Source of the DNA: Acidobacteriaceae bacterium
GTDB lineage: Bacteria; Acidobacteriota; Terriglobia; Bryobacterales; Bryobacteraceae
Assembly: GCA_019246575.1 (NCBI GenBank)
Contig: JAFAQG010000078.1
Location: 1 to 8,175 of the forward strand
DNA: 8,175 bases
Direction: 5' to 3'
Positions 1-8,175 of the stretch are shown here, in pieces (position 1 is the first letter of the stretch; every line of letters starts with the position of its first letter). The translations under genes and the position numbers were made by a program. The notes beneath the pieces were generated by a model. The model had not been told where the DNA came from, searched no databases, and worked only from the letters and a program-made list of their open reading frames with translations.

Positions 1-662
1 AGTGGCGAGGACTTCAGAACCGGGTAATCGGCCATGGACGCTTCGCTCGAATCGACGACAGAGTTGAGCATCTCGGGTGTCGGCACAGGTTGTTGTCCGG
101 CCTGCTTCAGCTCATAGGCAATCATCAACCAACAGGCCTGCCCCTCCACTACGGCCGTATGCGCCAGATTCTCGTCGTCGTTTGAAGGACCTTCCTGCAC
201 GAACTTCTCGAGGTCGAAGTGCTGGTCCGCGAGCGCGTGTGACAACTCGTGAGCTAGCGTGGTGCTCTCGACCTCTGGAGAAGACTCCTCCAGGAGAAAA
301 AGTTTTTTCTCGTCGTAATCGTAGAAGGCGGCTGCTTGTTCGGTCAGGAGGTCGATGGTGGTTTTCTTCAGGTCGAAATCCTGCGGAACGAGTCCGAACA
401 TTTTCAGCGCCAGCTCATCGGCGCGGATTTCTTCGGGACGTACTGTCTTCTTGATGCGCTTGTTCAAGAATTTCCGTAACTGTACTTTATTCATCCGTCC
501 GTATGAAACCGGATGGCGTTCCGTGAGCCCGGAAATATCGGAAAGGGCCTGCACGATATGGTCGATCTGCCTTGAGACGGCGTCTTCGCGGGCCTGATGC
601 AGCGAGGCAAAGGCGGTCAGCGATGCGACGATCAACAGACCGCAGAGGAGTCGGCGAGGCAT
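1..662 (-). CDS. Predicted secreted/membrane-anchored zinc metallopeptidase (HExxH), C-terminus beyond the left edge
   Basis: The reading frame starts at the ATG at 662-660 and stays open to base 1, giving 220 complete codons; the stop lies outside the window. Residues 1-20 (MPRRLLCGLLIVASLTAFAS) look like a signal peptide or N-terminal anchor. A metallopeptidase zinc motif, HELSH, is at residues 138-142, preceded by STTLA and followed by ALADQHFDLE. VVEGQA at 171-176 supplies Glu173, 35 residues after the first His, as a possible third zinc ligand in gluzincin fashion. Residues 100-125 form a predicted strand/helix region before the motif (TTIDLLTEQAAAFYDY). Known: HExxH plus a downstream Glu defines many zinc peptidases. 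Inferred: it acts outside the cytoplasm; the substrate is unknown. A weak Shine-Dalgarno (GGGGA, 7 nt upstream) precedes the ATG. It is transcribed divergently from efp. I do not recognise a named family. Confidence 0.8.
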   Translation of the reverse strand, partial: MPRRLLCGLLIVASLTAFASLHQAREDAVSRQIDHIVQALSDISGLTERHPVSYGRMNKVQLRKFLNKRIKKTVRPEEIRADELALKMFGLVPQDFDLKKTTIDLLTEQAAAFYDYDEKKLFLLEESSPEVESTTLAHELSHALADQHFDLEKFVQEGPSNDDENLAHTAVVEGQACWLMIAYELKQAGQQPVPTPEMLNSVVDSSEASMADYPVLKSSP

Positions 663-760
663 CAAAAAGTCCCCGAAATCTACTGTCCAGAGTACTGCCT
701 GTGGGTTGCTGGTTGCTTGTTACGGCGCCGAACTGCTTTGCTGCAGCCGCCGCAGTTAAT

Positions 761-790
761 TTGCAGCTGCTTGAAATCGACTGTTAAACT
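761..790 (+). promoter_or_regulatory. Candidate sigma-70-type promoter of efp (TTGCAG / TGtTAAACT)
   Basis: TTGCAG at 761-766 is followed after 18 bases by TAAACT at 785-790. The latter is preceded by TG at 782-783, as in an extended -10 element. Transcription would begin near 797, giving a leader of about 47 nt before the efp ATG. It is the only reasonable promoter-like pair I found by eye in the 181-base gap between the divergent genes. The match to consensus is partial. Confidence 0.35.
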
Positions 791-804
791 GATGGTTTCC
801 CCTT

Positions 805-822
805 GGCGCATGTCTATGCGCC
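805..822 (+). promoter_or_regulatory. Stem-loop in the efp leader
   Basis: GGCGCAT (805-811) and ATGCGCC (816-822) are perfect 7-bp complements separated by the tetraloop GTCT. The hairpin ends 5 bases before the Shine-Dalgarno sequence of efp and lies inside the leader predicted from the candidate promoter. It has no trailing T-run, so it is not an intrinsic terminator. It could influence translation initiation or mRNA stability; this role is inferred. Confidence 0.45.
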
Positions 823-843
823 GGTACAGGAGCTTTTCCATTC

Positions 844-1401
844 ATGATTGCAGCAACCCAACTGCGCCCCGGCATGGTCGTGAAGTTCAATAACGAGCTT
901 CATTCGGTGTTCAGCATGGTTCACCGGACGCCCGGTAATCTTCGCGGTTTCGTTCAAGCCAAGATGCGGAACCTCAGATCGGGCAGCATGATCGAGCACC
1001 GCTTCTCTTCCGAAGACAGGGTCGAACGCATCTCGCTTGAAGAGCACGAGATGGAGTATCTGTACGATGACGTCGAGTATTACTACTTCATGAACACCGA
1101 GAATTTCGAGCAGATCCACCTTACGAAAGATAATCTCGGGGACGGCGTCAAATACCTGACTCCGCAGCTCAGAGTCAACGTGGAATTCTACGAAGGCAAA
1201 CCGATCAGTGTCGAACTGCCCCCTAGCGTCGAGATGACGGTACAGGAAACCGAGCCCGGATTGAAGGGAGCGACGGTTTCGAACGTAACCAAGCCGGCAA
1301 AGATGGACACAGGACTTGTTGTGCAGGTGCCGCCGTTCATCAACCAAGGGGAAAGAATTCGTATTAGCACGACGGATGGAAGTTACCTCGAACGCGCTTA
1401 G
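844..1401 (+). CDS. efp: Translation elongation factor P
   Basis: EF-P binds the ribosome beside the P-site tRNA and relieves stalling at consecutive prolines. The 185-residue product has the normal family length and three domains: an N-terminal KOW-like barrel (about 1-62), a central OB fold (about 65-125) and a C-terminal OB fold (about 128-185). The C-terminal domain carries the family-typical stretch VTKPAKMDTGLVVQVPPFI (148-166). Aligned without gaps to E. coli EF-P (KPGKGQAF), the tip of domain I reads TPGNLRGF, so Asn32 occupies the place of the modified Lys34. The canonical Lys (beta-lysylation, 5-aminopentanol) or Arg (rhamnosylation) is therefore absent. No modification gene (epmA/epmB, earP) is in the window. 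The ATG at 844 is preceded by AGGAG at 828-832 with 11 nt spacing. The downstream gene is convergent. Confidence 0.97.
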   Translation: MIAATQLRPGMVVKFNNELHSVFSMVHRTPGNLRGFVQAKMRNLRSGSMIEHRFSSEDRVERISLEEHEMEYLYDDVEYYYFMNTENFEQIHLTKDNLGDGVKYLTPQLRVNVEFYEGKPISVELPPSVEMTVQETEPGLKGATVSNVTKPAKMDTGLVVQVPPFINQGERIRISTTDGSYLERA

Positions 1402-1407
1402 GGGGAC

Positions 1408-1459
1408 AACTTACTCAATTTTATAAGTTTTGTTATTGGAGATGCTCATATCGCATCTC
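1408..1459. terminator. Possible weak bidirectional termination region between efp and the VTT gene
   Basis: The 56-base convergent gap holds two inverted repeats. AACTTA (1408-1413) pairs with TAAGTT (1424-1429) and is followed on the plus strand by TTTGTTATT, which resembles a poor intrinsic terminator for efp. GAGATGC (1439-1445) pairs with GCATCTC (1453-1459) around a 7-base loop; its right arm overlaps the TGA stop of the minus-strand gene. Neither has a clean stem followed by a U-run, so the call is tentative. Confidence 0.3.
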
Positions 1460-2021
1460 AGGAACTCCTCCGCATTCTGCCCTGAATGAGTCTTGCGCCA
1501 ATTGCGGCAGCAACGGCAACGCTCAAAGCAACCAGCGCGATGGCAATCCAATGCGCTGTAAGTAAAGCCAATGCTCGAACGCCATACTTACGCGCGAAAA
1601 AGGCGAGTCCGAAGTATCGAATGGCTCTCCCCGAAACTAATGTCGCGACGAAAGCTGTCCAGCTTACCGCCAGAGCTCCGGCACAAAACACGGGAATCTT
1701 CATCGGCAGCGGAATCGGAGTCGCAGCGGGCACGAACACAGTAATGAGTCCATATTCCAGGAACCACGTGTGCAAACGCCTGCCACTACCTTCCGTTACA
1801 TGGCGCGCTAAGAAGACCTCGCCTCCTTTCCTTGCAATTCCGAAAAGGATGAGGCTCCCAATCAGCGAGCCCGCGATTGCCGCAAGCGCCGTCACATAAG
1901 CAAGGCTAGGCTGACTAGCCGCAATCGTAACAAGCAGCACATCGACGCCTTCCGGAACAGGAATCGCTGCCGAGTCCGCCATCGCGAGAATGAAGATGCC
2001 CGGAGGTCCCCAGGCGACCAA
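1458..2021 (-). CDS. DedA/VTT-domain (YqaA-like) integral membrane protein
   Basis: Of 187 residues, most fall in hydrophobic segments, at roughly 5-35, 41-63, 90-130 and 152-178. The early motif IPVPEGVDVLL (20-30) and the re-entrant-type loop FVPAATPIPLPMKIPVF (about 95-111), followed by SGRAIRYFGLAFFARKYG (about 129-146), match my knowledge of VTT/SNARE-associated Golgi proteins in bacteria. Related DedA proteins move or scramble phospholipids and carrier lipids across the inner membrane; the substrate here is unknown. The start is uncertain. The first standard in-frame codon is TTG at 2021, without a Shine-Dalgarno. A CTG at 2042-2040, just after the in-frame stop at 2048-2046, has GGAG (2052-2049) 6 nt upstream and would give 194 residues starting xKHFIHS. 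The gene lies about 30-50 bases downstream of ligA on the same strand and is probably cotranscribed with it. Confidence 0.85.
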   Translation of the reverse strand: MVAWGPPGIFILAMADSAAIPVPEGVDVLLVTIAASQPSLAYVTALAAIAGSLIGSLILFGIARKGGEVFLARHVTEGSGRRLHTWFLEYGLITVFVPAATPIPLPMKIPVFCAGALAVSWTAFVATLVSGRAIRYFGLAFFARKYGVRALALLTAHWIAIALVALSVAVAAAIGARLIQGRMRRSS

Positions 2022-2071
2022 GCTGTGGATGAAGTGCTTCAGTTGTCACTCCGGCCCGGCGGACGATCGCG

Positions 2072-5099
<3,028 letters not shown>

Positions 5100-5114
5100 C
5101 GGCCGCCGCACTCG

Positions 5115-6101
5115 ATGGACAACCTGACGCACTCCCTTACCGGGCTTGCCCTCGCCCGTGCCGGACTAAACCGTTTAAGCCCTCGTGGAACGCTTCTGGC
5201 TGTCCTTGCAGCGAACGCGCCTGATATTGACATCGCTGCGCTCCCTTTCGGCACACTGCGCTATTTCGAAGCGCATCGCGGCTACACGCATACGTTGATC
5301 GCCCTTCCGGTGATGGCTGCACTGTGCGTCGCGATCGTCGCCGGCATCTCGCGCGGCAAGCTGCCCTGGTTCCGCGCCTGGGTGTTGTGTTCGATCGCCG
5401 TCGCCAGCCACTTACTGCTCGATTGGACAAATGCGTACGGTGTGCGTCTATTGCTGCCATTCTCGTCGCGATGGTTTCACGCCGATTTGAACAGCCTCAG
5501 CGATGCCGCGATTCTGGCGGCACTGGTTCTAGCCGCGGTCTGGCCGTCGTTTGCCGCTCTCGTGAGTAGTGAAATCGGGGCACGGGCTCCGCGAGCCCGC
5601 ATACCCGCTATTTGCGCTCTCGTGTTCTGTCTGCTCTTCGATTTCTGTCGAACACTGATGCACGATCGCGCTCTTGCCCAGCTCGAAGCGCGACTCTATG
5701 GCGGAAGCTTGCCCGTTACGACAGCTGCGCTGCCTTCTGCGTTCAATTTGCTGCACTGGACCGGCGTGATTGAAACTTCCGGCACTTTTCGTGTTTTGGA
5801 CATTAACGTCCTTGCGGATCTCGATCCCGACTCGGGTCGCGTTTTTTACAAATTCCCTGCCGACGCGGCGATTGAGGCCGCCAGCGCGACGCGGCCGTTT
5901 CGTTACTTCGTGTACTTCGCTCGTTTTCCGGTCTGGTCGGAACAGCCCGTCGCGGAAGCGGAGGGCAGACGTGTCGAACTCAGCGATCTGCGTTTCGGAA
6001 GTCCGGGAACGGGATCGTTCCACTGCATCGCGATCGTAACCCGGGCCGGGCAAGTCGTCCGGTCTATGTTCACCTTCGGTTCGGGAGCAAATCTTCGGTG
6101 A
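5115..6101 (+). CDS. Membrane-bound metal-dependent hydrolase, YdjM/YfhP (DUF457) family
   Basis: The N-terminus MDNLTHSLTG, then NAPDID (34-39), HRGYTH (54-59) and SHLLLDWTNAYG (98-109) are the conserved His/Asp motifs of this family. They give His6, Asp37, Asp39, His54, His59, His99 and Asp103 as the likely metal-site residues. Hydrophobic segments at about 61-78, 87-103, 130-150 and 163-178 place it in the inner membrane. The C-terminal part (about 180-328) has little hydrophobic character and probably forms a soluble domain, as in the longer YfhP-type members (about 330 residues); short YdjM-type members lack it. The reaction and substrate of the family are unknown; some members were named for LexA-regulated expression. 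The ATG at 5115 follows the lipid-kinase stop by 15 bases, so coexpression is likely. No clear Shine-Dalgarno is visible. Confidence 0.88.
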   Translation: MDNLTHSLTGLALARAGLNRLSPRGTLLAVLAANAPDIDIAALPFGTLRYFEAHRGYTHTLIALPVMAALCVAIVAGISRGKLPWFRAWVLCSIAVASHLLLDWTNAYGVRLLLPFSSRWFHADLNSLSDAAILAALVLAAVWPSFAALVSSEIGARAPRARIPAICALVFCLLFDFCRTLMHDRALAQLEARLYGGSLPVTTAALPSAFNLLHWTGVIETSGTFRVLDINVLADLDPDSGRVFYKFPADAAIEAASATRPFRYFVYFARFPVWSEQPVAEAEGRRVELSDLRFGSPGTGSFHCIAIVTRAGQVVRSMFTFGSGANLR

Positions 6102-6102
6102 G

Positions 6103-6138
6103 CGGCTGCGAAACGATTTGCAGCTGCCGCGCCGGCGC
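6103..6138. terminator. GC-rich inverted repeats in the convergent gap
   Basis: Between the hydrolase stop and the di-haem cytochrome stop (48 bases), GCGGC-TGC (6103-6110) can pair with GCA-(GCT)-GCCGC (6120-6130), with a 3-base bulge. The palindrome GCGCCGGCGC follows at 6129-6138. There is no U-run on either strand, so this is at best a rho-dependent or weak bidirectional stop. Confidence 0.25.
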
Positions 6139-6149
6139 TGTGCCCCTCC

Positions 6150-7094
6150 TCAGCCCTTCGGAATACCCAGAATGTGTTGCAAGGCAGTGAGTCTCTTGGA
6201 GCTGCCGAGAGTGTACAGAAACGCGGTTATATCGAGCGCTTCGGGTTCCTGTACGCCCAAATTCGGCATCGCGGTTTTGGGTTTAAACCCCTTCGGATCG
6301 CGGATGAATGCCACAGCGTTCGACGGCACGTTAACCAACAAACCGGCGACGTATTGGCGCTCGGCGAAGCTCGTCAGTGGCGGGCCGACGCCTCCACCGC
6401 CCATACCGGGAATCTCATGGCACGTAATACAGCCATATTTCCCGATCAGCTCAGGTCCTTTTCTTGCGTTTCCGCGCGTTTTCAGTTGTGAGAATCCATA
6501 ATCGCCAGCGGCAAGCCAGGGGACAGAGTTATCCTCCACGCCAGAATCCGCGGCTTTAGTCAACCGGTCGTAGTCGGTTGGCGAGAGCAGGACCATACGG
6601 CGGATAAAGGCTACGATAGCCCACAGATCTCTTTCGCTCAGGCGCGGGGCAAATGCGGGCATACCGCTGAGCTTGAGCCCATGAGCAGTAATCCAAAATA
6701 ATTCGGAATCGCTCCAATTGTCGCTGACTAGCACGAGTTGCGGCGGTTTAGGATCGATTCCCCTGCCTATTTGTTCGTTGGCAGCGCCCGGCCCGCCGTG
6801 ACAAGGCTGGCAATTTTTCCGGTACAGCACGATCCCTTTCTTTACGAGAGCCGGGTCGCGCAGGTTTGGATGACGGATATCTTTGCTTCGGAATTCAACT
6901 GCCCGAGTCCTGCCGGCTGTGAGCAGCCATCGCACAGGCGCGAGGTGTGGCTGGTCAGCCGCGATATTGTAAGCCCCGGAAGCCATGAAAACGAGGCCGC
7001 CGATTATCTCGAACAGAATGCAGCCCGCTATTGCGATAACAGCCGTTTTGAAAACGACGGTTCTTATAGGCGGCGGATTGAGAGACGCATTCAT
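6150..7094 (-). CDS. Membrane-anchored di-haem cytochrome c
   Basis: Two CxxCH haem-attachment sites are present: CQPCH at 95-99 and CITCH at 222-226. Each is followed by a candidate axial methionine, Met145 in SGMPAF and Met276 in TAMPNLGV. A single hydrophobic segment at about 14-40, with positive charges before it, anchors the protein with its haem domains in the periplasm. The first module (about 84-168) is a standard class I cytochrome c domain. The second (about 208-297) matches the neighbouring mono-haem protein closely. A linker of about 40 residues joins them. The 314-residue protein should pass electrons between membrane-bound dehydrogenases or a bc-type complex and a terminal oxidase; the partners are outside the window. 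Its ATG overlaps the stop of the upstream cytochrome gene as ATGA, implying translational coupling. Confidence 0.93.
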   Translation of the reverse strand: MNASLNPPPIRTVVFKTAVIAIAGCILFEIIGGLVFMASGAYNIAADQPHLAPVRWLLTAGRTRAVEFRSKDIRHPNLRDPALVKKGIVLYRKNCQPCHGGPGAANEQIGRGIDPKPPQLVLVSDNWSDSELFWITAHGLKLSGMPAFAPRLSERDLWAIVAFIRRMVLLSPTDYDRLTKAADSGVEDNSVPWLAAGDYGFSQLKTRGNARKGPELIGKYGCITCHEIPGMGGGGVGPPLTSFAERQYVAGLLVNVPSNAVAFIRDPKGFKPKTAMPNLGVQEPEALDITAFLYTLGSSKRLTALQHILGIPKG

Positions 7095-7468
7095 CGCAAT
7101 GTGTAGAGATAAGCAGCCATGTCGCGCGCCTGGAGGTCGGTTACGCCGAGATCGGGCATTGCGCTTCCCGGATTAATCTCTTTCGGTTTTGTGACCCAGT
7201 GGATTAGGTTGTCGGGTGCGTTGAGCAAAGAGCCCGCGATGTAAATGCGAGATGCGAACCCGGCGAGTGGCGGACCGACCGTGCCCTTCGCCTCAGCAAT
7301 TCCGGGAATGACGTGGCAAGTGCCACAGCCGTACGCATACACAAGATGCCGGCCGACGGCTGCGTTTCCACCCGCGACATTCTGTGCCTCGATCGCTGTC
7401 GCCCGCCGAACACAACCGCATAAGGTTGTCACGAGTGCGATGGCGATGATGTACGACCCCGGGCGCAC
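7091..7468 (-). CDS. Mono-haem cytochrome c, predicted lipoprotein
   Basis: The 125-residue product starts at GTG (7468-7466); an in-frame TGA two codons upstream (7474-7472) excludes a longer ATG form. Residues 5-19 form a hydrophobic signal ending in LCGC, a lipobox-like sequence that would make Cys19 the lipidated residue. The haem site is CGTCH (48-52) and the likely axial ligand Met104 in SAMPDLGV. The remaining motifs, GTVGPPLAGF, YIAGSLLN and ARDMAAYLYTL, match the C-terminal module of the downstream di-haem protein. This cytochrome type is often found near haem-copper oxidase genes (from memory), so an electron-donor role to an oxidase is likely but inferred. The stop codon overlaps the next ATG by 4 bp (ATGA). 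No strong Shine-Dalgarno precedes the GTG. Confidence 0.9.
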   Translation of the reverse strand: MRPGSYIIAIALVTTLCGCVRRATAIEAQNVAGGNAAVGRHLVYAYGCGTCHVIPGIAEAKGTVGPPLAGFASRIYIAGSLLNAPDNLIHWVTKPKEINPGSAMPDLGVTDLQARDMAAYLYTLR

Positions 7469-7560
7469 GGTTCAATGATAGAACTCTTGATCAAACACAC
7501 GCCCCGGGTCATTTCAAAACGACGGGCCAGGACACCTGTAATCGCGTTTAGCGAACGAAC

Positions 7561-7872
7561 CTAGGTCAGCAATCCGCGAACCTTTCCTTCAATCGCGGTA
7601 CGCGCTCCGCCGAACAGCCGTTCTATGACCCCGAGATCGGCGTCGACCGTCACGTCCTTATCCGTCACCTCGACCGTTCCTTTGATCGGAGAAGTAATAA
7701 AGCCTACTTTGGCGCCGAACGAGAACGTAAGTGTGTCGCCCGTCCAGGCGCGCTTCTCGTCGACGATCCGAAGCGGAAGCACCCCCACGCCTCGGAAAAG
7801 ATCGTCGAACGACCGATTGATGTTGTCTTTGATCTGCTGCTTCGGTTTATTGTGCGAGACCGTGATTCGCAT
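7561..7872 (-). CDS. Polyhydroxyalkanoic acid system (PHA_gran_rgn/DUF2390-type) protein
   Basis: The 103-residue cytoplasmic protein begins MRITVSHNKPKQQIKDNINR and has WTGDTLTFSFGAKVGF (43-58), IKGTVEVTDKDVTVDADLG (63-81) and a C-terminal helix ending in EGKVRGLLT. This order (short N-terminal strand and helix, a W-x-GD-x-L-x-FS core, a G-x-[VI]-x-V-x-D strand, then a helix) matches my recollection of the small 'PHA system' family. The family was named from gene neighbourhood with PHA synthesis genes; its molecular function is not established. No phaC, phasin or depolymerase is visible here, so a PHA role in this organism is only inferred. The ATG at 7872 has an excellent Shine-Dalgarno, GGGAGG (7884-7879), 6 nt upstream. 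The cytochrome genes follow 92 bases downstream on the same strand. Confidence 0.82.
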   Translation of the reverse strand: MRITVSHNKPKQQIKDNINRSFDDLFRGVGVLPLRIVDEKRAWTGDTLTFSFGAKVGFITSPIKGTVEVTDKDVTVDADLGVIERLFGGARTAIEGKVRGLLT

Positions 7873-7878
7873 TGACGT

Positions 7879-7884
7879 CCTCCC
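7879..7884 (-). promoter_or_regulatory. Strong ribosome binding site of the PHA-system gene
   Basis: On the minus strand GGGAGG precedes the ATG at 7872 by 6 bases. It is the best Shine-Dalgarno in the window and fixes the start of this small gene. Confidence 0.8.
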
Positions 7885-7897
7885 GTACGTTGATCAT

Positions 7898-7941
7898 GTC
7901 AGAGCCCGAAGCCGGGGACGGGCTGTGTCTCAAGCTCTGAC
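7898..7941 (-). promoter_or_regulatory. Leader inverted repeat upstream of the PHA-system gene
   Basis: GTCAGAGC (7898-7905) and GCTCTGAC (7934-7941) are perfect 8-bp complements around a 28-base loop. The loop region contains a second arm: AGCCCG (7903-7908) pairs with CGGGCT (7919-7924) and shares bases 7903-7905 with the outer stem, so the two pairings compete. In a minus-strand transcript the structure would end 13 bases before the Shine-Dalgarno. A regulatory role is inferred; it could also be an operator, or a remnant terminator of an upstream gene. Confidence 0.35.
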
Positions 7942-8175
7942 GCCGAATATCTGAATCCAAAACCCCGAGGCAGATTTCCTCTAAGCTCCACGAATCCGGA
8001 GGGTTCGTTGAGCCATGTCGAGCCGTGCCGCGCTGACAACGTTATCTACCGCACGAAAAACCTCCTCAAAAACCGCTCTCATCAGGTATAATCGTAATAC
8101 ACCCCACATTTCTGGTTCTGGCTACGGGCCACGTGCGTTCGTCCGGCCTAAAGTAGCAGGCGCTAGCTGCCGAAC
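7942..8175. other. Intergenic stretch without a convincing gene
   Basis: No frame gives a recognisable protein. On the plus strand, GGAGGG at 7998-8003 is followed by an ATG at 8015 whose frame stays open to the right edge (53 codons, beginning MSSRAALTTLS), and by a TTG at 8008 giving only 27 codons. On the minus strand, a frame entering from the right edge ends at TGA 8068-8066 after 35 codons and could be the tail of an upstream gene. A perfect TATAAT lies at 8087-8092 on the plus strand but has no recognisable -35 box. None of these is strong enough to call. Confidence 0.5.

Noticed and set aside
291..311. Palindrome GAGAAAAA-GT-TTTTTCTC as a terminator or slippery site
   Set aside because: It lies inside the metallopeptidase frame and encodes DEKKLFL. 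There is no GC stem, and the AAA AAA codons are not arranged as a standard -1 slippery heptamer with the reading frame.
77..454. 125-codon plus-strand open frame
   Set aside because: It is antisense to the metallopeptidase. The product is Arg/Ser/Pro-rich, as expected for a shadow frame in GC-rich DNA.
814..1347. 177-codon open frame on the minus strand opposite efp
   Set aside because: It lies wholly opposite a clear efp gene, has no family resemblance and no ribosome binding site. It is a by-product of codon use in the real gene.
7469..7560. Promoter for the cytochrome pair between 7469 and 7560
   Set aside because: TATCAT on the minus strand is close to a -10 box, but no -35 lies at the right distance, and the start point would fall on the GTG itself. 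The pair may be read from further upstream.
7981..8109. 42-codon minus-strand frame (MWGVLRLYLM...)
   Set aside because: It has no ribosome binding site, no recognisable motif and no conservation evidence; it is too short to support alone.

Overview
The window looks like ordinary chromosomal DNA from a GC-rich, free-living Gram-negative bacterium. From memory, the EF-P sequence (tip loop with HRTPGNLRGF, then MNTENFEQ) resembles Acidobacteriota (Koribacter-like) proteins most. That is an impression, not a database result. I see no insertion sequence, phage gene, CRISPR array, tRNA or rRNA. All recognisable genes are intact except the first, which runs off the left edge.

Layout from left to right. 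On the minus strand (1-662) lies the N-terminal part of a secreted or membrane-anchored zinc metallopeptidase with HELSH. Divergent from it is efp (844-1401), with a plausible promoter and a leader hairpin. Next, on the minus strand, are ligA (2072-4087) and, downstream of it, a small DedA/VTT-type membrane protein (1458-2021). Facing away from ligA, with only one base between the outermost possible start codons, is a two-gene plus-strand unit: a diacylglycerol/sphingosine-kinase-type lipid kinase (4089-5099) and a YdjM/YfhP-type membrane metal-dependent hydrolase (5115-6101). The right part is minus strand again. It holds a PHA-system small protein (7561-7872), a mono-haem cytochrome c lipoprotein (7091-7468) and a membrane-anchored di-haem cytochrome c (6150-7094). 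The two cytochrome genes overlap by 4 bp as ATGA. The last ~300 bases contain no convincing gene.

How the genes fit together. The cytochrome pair is a clear functional unit: two periplasmic electron carriers whose C-terminal modules are about half identical, consistent with duplication. The lipid kinase and membrane hydrolase form a likely operon, and together with the nearby VTT protein give the middle of the window a membrane-lipid flavour, but a shared pathway is inference only. ligA and efp are housekeeping genes.

I do not see an undescribed multi-gene system. The points most worth a second look are the Asn at the EF-P loop tip in place of Lys/Arg, the inverted repeat sitting exactly on the ligA/lipid-kinase start codons, the duplicated cytochrome module, the leader hairpins before efp and the PHA-system gene, and the uncharacterised metallopeptidase.
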